A stretch of DNA of 17,625 nt. Origin: an uncultured Chthoniobacterales bacterium (lineage in GTDB: Bacteria > Verrucomicrobiota > Verrucomicrobiia > Chthoniobacterales > UBA10450). The stretch covers positions 1 through 17,625 of the forward strand of contig CATPAT010000235.1 in assembly GCA_955652155.1 (NCBI GenBank). Direction: 5' to 3'. How positions within the stretch are numbered: position 1 is the stretch's first letter; every line of letters begins with the position of its first letter. Positions 12,190 to 17,625 of the stretch are shown piece after piece. The notes under the pieces were generated by a model. That model saw only the letters and a list, made by a program, of their open reading frames with translations, was not told where the DNA came from and searched no databases. The position numbers and the translations under genes were made by a program.

Positions 12190-14376
12190 ATGACCAAAAA
12201 CGGTCGCACAATTCGAGAAAAGCTCCTCGCCTTGTTGCGGGCTCCTGATTATCGGCCACGCGATAGAGATGAGATCGCGCGGGCGCTCGGACTGCAGGGT
12301 CGCGATCGCGTTGAAGTTCGCAAAACTTTGCACGAGCTGGAGCATGCCGGCGAAATTGTTCGCATTCGCAAGAATCGGTACGTCCTTCCATCCGAAGCCG
12401 ATCTTGTCACTGGGAAACTGTCGATCCATCAAGTCGGTTACGGTTTCCTTGTCCCGGAAAAGGCGGCAGAGCCGGACATTTTCATCGCCGCTGAGAATAC
12501 CGGCACCGCAATGAACGGCGACCGGGTGGTGGCGCGGATCAGTCGCGACATCCCGCCGCGCCGCGCCAAGGTCCGAGCGGGCCAGCCATCTCAACATCGG
12601 AGCGAAGGCCGCGTCATTCGCATCCTCGAGCGCGCGCGCGACACGATTGTCGGAACATTGCAACAATCGCGGAATTTTTATTACGTCGTGCCGGACGATC
12701 CGCGACTGGTGCACGATGTCTACGTTCAAGTTCCGCCGCGCGCAAAGTTGCCGAAAACACCGACGCGTGACGACAAAGTCGTTGTTCGTCTGGAAGCGTG
12801 GGAATCACGCCACGTCAATCCCGAAGGCGAAATCATCGAAGTCCTTGGAGCCGCAACTGCGCCCGGAGTCGACATGCTGTCGATCATCCGAAAATATGAT
12901 TTGCCCCCTGAGTTTCCAAAGAGTGTTCTCGATGAAGCGAATCGAATTCCGCAATCAATCGAACAAAAACTCATCCAAGGGCGCGAAGATTTGCGCGATC
13001 AATTCATTGTCACGATCGATCCGGATGACGCGCGCGACTTTGACGACGCGATCAACGTTGAAAAGATCGACAACACCGGCGGTTGGCGGCTCGGCGTTCA
13101 TATCGCAGATGTTTCCACTTACGTAATTCCGGGCAGCGCACTCGACCGCGAGGCGCGGCGGCGCGGTAACAGCGTTTATTTGCCCGATCGCGTCATCCCG
13201 ATGTTACCGGAGCGATTGAGCAACGGCGTTTGCAGCCTGAACCCGGGCGTGGATCGCCTCACCCATTCCGTTTTCATTGAGTTCGATAAGAACGGGCGCG
13301 CCAAAAATGCGGGTTTTGCCAAGAGCGTGATCCGCAGCGCGAAGCGCCTGACTTACAAGGAGGCCTACGCCATCCTGCAGGCGAAACCGAACGGCGAGCT
13401 CAGTCGCCGACTCCACACGGCGTGGGAGCTTGCCTCAATGCTGCGCCGCAAACGATTCGAGCAGGGCTCGCTTGATCTCGATTTTCCGGAAGTAAAAGTG
13501 CATCTGGATGCAGACGGCAAGCCAACCCGTTTGGAGCGGGTCGAGAACGACCAATCGCACCAGTTGATTGAAGAATTCATGCTGGCGGCGAACGAAGCGG
13601 TCGCGCGCGAGCTACGGCATCGCTCCATCGCGACAATTTACCGCGTGCATGAAGATCCCGATCCGGAAAAACTCGGAGAATATCGCGAATTCATTCTCAG
13701 CTTTGGTTACAAAGTCGGCGATCTCTCGCATCGCAAAGAAGTCCAACGATTTCTGGCATCGATCAAGGGCAAGCCGGAAGAGCAGGCACTCAAGATCGGT
13801 TTGCTCAAAAGTTTGAAGCGGGCGCGATACGCGGCACAACCCCTCGGACATTATGGTTTGGCCAAAGCCAATTACCTCCATTTCACCAGTCCAATCCGAC
13901 GCTACGCCGATTTGGTGGTCCATCGCACGCTGGCCGAACGCAATTTGCCGCGACGATCCAAAATCGACATCGGCCAAATCGAATCCTTGGCCAACCACAT
14001 TTCGGATACCGAACGAAACGCGGCCGAGGCCGAAATCGAATCGGTCCGCCTAAAGAAGCTTCAGTTTTTCGAGCAACAGCTCAAGGAGCGCAATCCGGAG
14101 GTCTTTCGCGCCGCGATCATGGATGTTCGGAATTATGGCCTGGTGGTCGAGCTTCCGGACGCTCTCGTGACCGGCGTCGTGCATGTTTCCGCGCTGAGCG
14201 ACGATTTCTATCGCTTCGACGCAGCCCAACGCCGGCTGGTTGGCCGCCGGACAAACCGCCGATTTTCAGTCGGGGATGAAATTCGCGTTTTCGTTGCGCG
14301 AGTCGACACCTTTAAACGTCAAATCGACTTCGCCATCGCTGATCAGAGCGCGAAAGGACGCCCGCGACGGCATTAA
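12190..14376 (+). CDS. rnr: Ribonuclease R (RNB-family 3'-5' exoribonuclease)
   Basis: RNase R degrades structured RNA 3' to 5' and takes part in mRNA turnover and rRNA quality control. From ATG 12190 it has 728 residues. In order it shows an N-terminal helix-turn-helix (about 5-70, TIREKLLALL), cold-shock-type OB domains with GKLSIHQVGYGFLVP, the RNB catalytic domain with the metal-binding DPDDARDFDD (277-286), VHIADVS (303-309), PERLSNGVCSL (340-350) and HFTSPIRRYADL (564-575), and a C-terminal S1 domain (about 637-717). A short basic tail ends it. A GTG at 12157, in frame and with a GGA 6 nt upstream, would add 11 residues and remains possible. The presence of all domains favours RNase R over RNase II. 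It diverges from the PEBP gene. Confidence 0.95.
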   Translation: MTKNGRTIREKLLALLRAPDYRPRDRDEIARALGLQGRDRVEVRKTLHELEHAGEIVRIRKNRYVLPSEADLVTGKLSIHQVGYGFLVPEKAAEPDIFIAAENTGTAMNGDRVVARISRDIPPRRAKVRAGQPSQHRSEGRVIRILERARDTIVGTLQQSRNFYYVVPDDPRLVHDVYVQVPPRAKLPKTPTRDDKVVVRLEAWESRHVNPEGEIIEVLGAATAPGVDMLSIIRKYDLPPEFPKSVLDEANRIPQSIEQKLIQGREDLRDQFIVTIDPDDARDFDDAINVEKIDNTGGWRLGVHIADVSTYVIPGSALDREARRRGNSVYLPDRVIPMLPERLSNGVCSLNPGVDRLTHSVFIEFDKNGRAKNAGFAKSVIRSAKRLTYKEAYAILQAKPNGELSRRLHTAWELASMLRRKRFEQGSLDLDFPEVKVHLDADGKPTRLERVENDQSHQLIEEFMLAANEAVARELRHRSIATIYRVHEDPDPEKLGEYREFILSFGYKVGDLSHRKEVQRFLASIKGKPEEQALKIGLLKSLKRARYAAQPLGHYGLAKANYLHFTSPIRRYADLVVHRTLAERNLPRRSKIDIGQIESLANHISDTERNAAEAEIESVRLKKLQFFEQQLKERNPEVFRAAIMDVRNYGLVVELPDALVTGVVHVSALSDDFYRFDAAQRRLVGRRTNRRFSVGDEIRVFVARVDTFKRQIDFAIADQSAKGRPRRH

Positions 14377-14399
14377 TCGGTTGCGAGGCGTTCTCGATT

Positions 14400-14423
14400 A
14401 AGCCGTTGCAGGGGCGCTTTTTT
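14400..14423 (+). terminator. Candidate terminator after rnr
   Basis: AAGCC (14400-14404) can pair with GGCGCTT (14413-14419) with one bulge. The 3' arm runs into a TTTTTT tract (14418-14423). The stem is weak, but the position 24 nt after the rnr stop and the T-run fit an intrinsic terminator. The same bases are the left arm of the inverted repeat enclosing the PUR gene. Confidence 0.35.
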
Positions 14424-14708
14424 CCAAAAAATCTGCTTCCCTTTCTGATGTCAACCGGCCTACACTCTGCGGTTTTTTGCAGACATGGATAATCTCATCG
14501 AAGCAAGGGAGCTGCAGATCGAGCGTAAGCATTTTCACGTCGAGTTTCGTGAGAACGACCGCGGCAAATTCCTTCGCATCACCGAGGAAGCGCACGGTCG
14601 CCGCAACACGATCATCATCCCGAGCACGGGGGTGGATGAGTTTACCGCTGCGATAGACGAAGTAATCGACCACGCCGAGCGCGCGCCGGCGTAAAAAAAA
14701 AGCGCCCC
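14411..14708. repeat. 13-bp perfect inverted repeat flanking the PUR gene
   Basis: GGGGCGCTTTTTT (14411-14423) and its exact complement AAAAAAGCGCCCC (14696-14708) enclose the whole PUR-domain gene, with 272 nt between the arms. In RNA the arms could form a long-range stem around the open reading frame; in DNA they look like terminal repeats. No target-site duplication is seen in the flanking bases. Confidence 0.55.
14485..14694 (+). CDS. PUR-domain (PurA/DUF3276-like) small nucleic-acid-binding protein
   Basis: The 69-residue protein resembles the bacterial PUR-alpha-like family, short proteins with a single beta-beta-beta-beta-alpha Whirly-like PUR repeat that bind single-stranded nucleic acid as dimers; Borrelia BpuR is a known relative. 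The pattern is visible as ERKHFHVEFREND (13-25), strands with alternating charged and aromatic residues, then GKFLRITEEAHGRRNTIIIP (27-46) and a final helix VDEFTAAIDEVIDHA (50-64). It is cytosolic, with no signal peptide. A small hairpin (TCTGC / GCAGA, 14466-14483) lies directly before the ATG and no Shine-Dalgarno is seen. It lies between rnr and ppdK on the same strand. A role in RNA or DNA regulation is inferred from the fold only. Confidence 0.78.
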   Translation: MDNLIEARELQIERKHFHVEFRENDRGKFLRITEEAHGRRNTIIIPSTGVDEFTAAIDEVIDHAERAPA

Positions 14709-14717
14709 GACGGGCTT
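14693..14717 (-). terminator. Minus-strand intrinsic terminator-like hairpin
   Basis: Read on the minus strand, GCCC-GTCG-GGGC is followed after GC by nine Ts (bases 14701 down to 14693). This is a classic terminator arrangement with a short 4-bp GC stem. It points away from any minus-strand gene in the window, so it would stop antisense transcription entering the PUR/rnr region. On the plus strand the A-run comes first, so it is not a good plus-strand terminator. Confidence 0.4.
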
Positions 14718-14796
14718 GCCGTGGCCTTCACCCCGCTGCGTTGACACCTCAACCTGCGGAATTAGTTTGGCCACTCTCCCTAATCGGGAAGATTTC

Positions 14797-17568
14797 ATGG
14801 CAACAAAACGGAAATCGATGAGCCGAGCTTCGTCGCGGACTGCGAAAACCCCGCGAAGATCGAAAACGCCGCAATACGTTTATTACTTCGGCGATGGCCA
14901 TGCCGACGGCAGCGGCAAGATGAAGCCGTTGTTGGGCGGCAAGGGCGCGAACCTGGCCGAAATGACACGAATCGGTTTGCCGGTACCACCTGGGTTCACG
15001 ATTACCACCGAAGTCTGCAGTTATTTTTACGCGCACAACCGCGGCTATCCGCCGCAGCTCAAGGCCGAAGTGGAATCGGCCCTGGCCAAAGTTGAAAAAT
15101 CGGTCGGCAAAAACCTTGGCGACAAGGAACGGCCGCTTCTCGTTTCCGTTCGTTCGGGCGCGCGCGATTCCATGCCCGGGATGATGGACACGATCCTCAA
15201 TCTCGGAATGAACGACGAAGTGGTAGAGATAGTTGCCAAGAAAACCCGCAACGGCCGTTTCGCATGGGATTCGTATCGGCGGTTTCTGCAAATGTACGGC
15301 GATGTCGTAATGGGCGTGCAAAAGCGCCCGGGCGAAGATCACGAGCCGTTCGAAAGCGAGATCGAACATTTGAAGGACCAGCGTTACGGCAAACACGATT
15401 TCCCGGACGTAAAGTTGAGCGTCGCCGACTTAAAGGAGCTGGTGAAGCGCTTCAAGGCGCTGATCAAGGAGCGAACGGGCAAATCGTTTCCGCAAGATCC
15501 GAAGGAGCAGATGTGGGGATCGATCAGCGCGGTGTTCGGTTCGTGGATGAACGACCGCGCCATTGTCTATCGGCGCAAATACGGAATTCCGCACGATTGG
15601 GGCACAGCCGTGAACGTGCAGACAATGGTATTCGGAAACATGGGCGAAACGAGCGCGACCGGCGTCGCGTTTACACGTGATCCGGCCAGCGGCGAAAAAG
15701 TTTTCTACGGTGAATATCTGATCAACGCACAAGGCGAAGACGTCGTCGCCGGCGTGCGTACGCCCCATCCAATCGCCCATCTGGCGAAGGAAATGCCCGC
15801 CGCGCACAAAGCCCTGATGAAGGTCCGTGAACTTCTCGAGCAGCATTTCAAGGACATGCAGGACCTCGAGTTTACCGTCGAAGAAAACCGGCTCTACATT
15901 TTGCAAACGCGCAATGGAAAGCGCACCGGTCACGCCGCCGTCCGCATCGCCGTCGACATGGTCGCCGAAAAACTAATTTCGAAAAAAGACGCGGTCCGCC
16001 GCATCCCTGCCGATTCACTCGCTCATCTGCTCGCACCGATCTTTGATCGACAATCAGCGAAACAGGCAAAAAAGATCGGAAGCGGGCTCGCGGCCGGTCC
16101 GGGCGCGGCCTCGGGTCACGTTGTCTTCAGCGCCGAAGAAGCGGTCGCCCGTTCAGCCAAAGGCCAAAAGGTCGTGCTCGCGCGCATTGAAACCTCGCCG
16201 GAAGACTTGCGCGGAATGATCGCGGCCGAGGGAATCCTGACCTCGCGTGGCGGCGTTTCTTCCCATGCCGCTTTGGTTGCGCGGCAAATGGGCAAAGTCT
16301 GTGTCTGCGGCGCGAGCGGGATCCAGATCGATTATCAAAAGCGCACACTCAGCGCCAACGGCACGACGCTCGCCCAAGGCGATTACATTTCGATCGATGG
16401 GACCGCGGGCGAAGTCTTTGCCGGGGAAGTGACAACTGCTCCGTCGGAAATCATTCAAGTGTTGGTCGACCGATCGCTCGAAGCGAAAAAAAGCCTTACC
16501 TACCGCGAATACGCGAAACTGATGACCTGGGCGGACGAATTCCGGAAACTCGGTATTCGGACAAATGCTGACACACCCGAACAAGTGGCCAACGCGGTCG
16601 CGTTCGGCGCTGAAGGAATCGGACTTTGTCGAACCGAACACATGTTTTTCGAAGGCAACCGGATCGATGCGATGCGCGAGATGATTTTGGCCGGCACCAA
16701 AGAAGAGCGATCGCGGGCAGTAGCTAAATTACTTCCTTATCAACGAAAAGACTTCGTCGGAATTTTCACTGAGCTGAAAGGATTGCCCGCCACGATCCGG
16801 TTTCTCGATCCGCCGCTTCACGAATTTTTGCCGAACGATCACGCCCAGCAAAATGAGCTGGCAAATAAACTCGGCGTCCCCGCTGAGCAAATTTCGCGGC
16901 GTGTGCACGAGCTGCACGAGTTCAATCCGATGCTCGGGCATCGCGGCTGTAGACTCGGGATCACCTTTCCTGAAATTTCCGAGATGCAAGCACGCGCGAT
17001 TTTTGAAGCGGCCGCGGAGGTGCAAGCGAGCGGAATCAAAGTGCGACCGGAAATCATGATCCCGCTGGTTGGATTTCCGCGAGAACTCAAGCTTCAGATC
17101 GACATCGTCCGGCGCGTAGCCGAGGAAGTGACAAAGAAAAAGAAGGCGAAATTCGATTATCTCGTCGGCACGATGATCGAGATTCCGCGCGCGGCCCTCT
17201 TAGCCGATGAAATTGCGCGCGACGCTCAATTCTTCAGCTTCGGCACCAACGATCTCACCCAAACGACGCTGGGGATGAGCCGCGACGATTCCGGAAGTTT
17301 TCTACCTACTTACGCCGAGCTCGACATCATCGATACGAATCCGTTTGCGTCTATCGATCAGCGCGGCGTCGGCCGTTTGATGGAAATGACGCGAGATCTC
17401 GGCCGGAAAACGCGACCGGACATCAAGCTTGGAATCTGCGGCGAGCACGGCGGCGAACCCAACAGCGTGAAATTCTGCCACCGCCTCGGCTTGGATTACG
17501 TCAGTTGCAGTCCATTTCGAATTCCGATCGCCCGTCTCGCCGCCGCCCAGGCCGCTATCGCGGAATAG
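14797..17568 (+). CDS. ppdK: Pyruvate, phosphate dikinase
   Basis: PPDK interconverts pyruvate + ATP + Pi and PEP + AMP + PPi in the cytosol. From ATG 14797 the protein has 923 residues, a little longer than the usual 870-900 because of a basic Ser/Lys/Arg-rich N-terminal tail (1-25). The nucleotide-binding domain starts with KPLLGGKGANLAEM (43-56) and includes VSVRSGARDSMPGMMDTILN (117-136). The swivelling phosphohistidine domain has LTSRGGVSSHAALVARQMG (481-499), with catalytic His490. The PEP-binding barrel contains GAEGIGLCRTEHMF (604-617), LDPPLHEFLP (670-679), FSFGTNDLTQ (813-822) and CGEHGG, with catalytic Cys881. GGGA lies about 7 nt before the ATG; a TTG at 14716 would add 27 unsupported residues. 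PPDK is distinguished from PEP synthase by length and motif details. Confidence 0.96.
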   Translation: MATKRKSMSRASSRTAKTPRRSKTPQYVYYFGDGHADGSGKMKPLLGGKGANLAEMTRIGLPVPPGFTITTEVCSYFYAHNRGYPPQLKAEVESALAKVEKSVGKNLGDKERPLLVSVRSGARDSMPGMMDTILNLGMNDEVVEIVAKKTRNGRFAWDSYRRFLQMYGDVVMGVQKRPGEDHEPFESEIEHLKDQRYGKHDFPDVKLSVADLKELVKRFKALIKERTGKSFPQDPKEQMWGSISAVFGSWMNDRAIVYRRKYGIPHDWGTAVNVQTMVFGNMGETSATGVAFTRDPASGEKVFYGEYLINAQGEDVVAGVRTPHPIAHLAKEMPAAHKALMKVRELLEQHFKDMQDLEFTVEENRLYILQTRNGKRTGHAAVRIAVDMVAEKLISKKDAVRRIPADSLAHLLAPIFDRQSAKQAKKIGSGLAAGPGAASGHVVFSAEEAVARSAKGQKVVLARIETSPEDLRGMIAAEGILTSRGGVSSHAALVARQMGKVCVCGASGIQIDYQKRTLSANGTTLAQGDYISIDGTAGEVFAGEVTTAPSEIIQVLVDRSLEAKKSLTYREYAKLMTWADEFRKLGIRTNADTPEQVANAVAFGAEGIGLCRTEHMFFEGNRIDAMREMILAGTKEERSRAVAKLLPYQRKDFVGIFTELKGLPATIRFLDPPLHEFLPNDHAQQNELANKLGVPAEQISRRVHELHEFNPMLGHRGCRLGITFPEISEMQARAIFEAAAEVQASGIKVRPEIMIPLVGFPRELKLQIDIVRRVAEEVTKKKKAKFDYLVGTMIEIPRAALLADEIARDAQFFSFGTNDLTQTTLGMSRDDSGSFLPTYAELDIIDTNPFASIDQRGVGRLMEMTRDLGRKTRPDIKLGICGEHGGEPNSVKFCHRLGLDYVSCSPFRIPIARLAAAQAAIAE

Positions 17569-17625
17569 ACGTCGATCTTTACATCTACTTCGCCGTCGAC
17601 TGAGCGGCATGAAATGCTAGCCAGG

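Noticed and set aside
14716..14796. 27-residue N-terminal extension of ppdK from a TTG
   Set aside because: The extension starts inside the minus-strand terminator-like hairpin and has no family similarity; the ATG at 14797 has a GGGA ribosome site.
14749..15396. Long antisense open frame opposite ppdK (and similar ones opposite gcvT, dxs, rodA and cdaA)
   Set aside because: These are shadows of G+C-biased coding sequence; their translations show no domain and the sense genes are certain.
1..17625. Search for CRISPR arrays, tRNA or rRNA genes, integrases, transposases, toxin-antitoxin pairs or biosynthetic clusters
   Set aside because: No regularly spaced repeats, tRNA-like cloverleafs or mobile-element proteins were recognised by eye; gene content is housekeeping with a few unassigned small genes.

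Overview
This is an ordinary, gene-dense bacterial chromosome segment of roughly 55% G+C. It holds no rRNA, tRNA, CRISPR array or recognisable transposase. The gene set and protein flavour suggest a soil-type Verrucomicrobiota (Spartobacteria/Chthoniobacterales-like). The hints are a PUR-fold (DUF3276-like) small protein, a stand-alone divergent receiver, an ATP-free PEP/pyruvate enzyme (PPDK) and a folP-cdaA pair. That placement is inference from protein resemblance, not a computed taxonomy.

Layout: (1) 1-1992, plus strand: gcvT (5' end cut by the window) and gcvH, overlapping by 4 nt, then a YdeI/OmdA-family gene. (2) 2020-2397, minus strand: a single-domain, degenerate response-regulator receiver, meeting the YdeI gene tail to tail over a hairpin. 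(3) 2603-5900, plus strand: xseB overlapping dxs, then an ABC ATPase without a permease. (4) 5903-9026, minus strand, transcribed rodA > scpA > atypical SDR > small winged-helix-like protein. (5) 9308-9760, plus strand: a SprT-like zinc metalloprotease. (6) 9790-12109, minus strand, transcribed PEBP (YbhB/YbcL) > folP > cdaA > a 49-residue CdaR-like membrane peptide, the last read in another frame inside the 3' end of cdaA. (7) 12190-17568, plus strand: rnr (RNase R), a PUR-domain small protein and ppdK, which ends near the window edge.

The genes are mostly housekeeping: one-carbon metabolism (glycine cleavage, folate), isoprenoid precursor supply (Dxs), chromosome condensation (ScpA), peptidoglycan elongation (RodA), c-di-AMP signalling (CdaA), RNA turnover (RNase R) and PEP/pyruvate interconversion (PPDK). 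folP and cdaA overlap by 4 nt and are almost certainly co-translated.

I did not find a convincing new multi-gene system. The most interesting items are the truncated CdaR-like peptide overlapping cdaA by 113 nt, the PUR gene enclosed by a perfect 13-bp inverted repeat, the receiver lacking its conserved Lys, the Dxs with an altered ThDP/metal motif, and a structured region with repeated words just ahead of the orphan ABC ATPase. No intergenic stretch exceeds 300 nt. The largest, 9027-9307, holds only candidate promoters.
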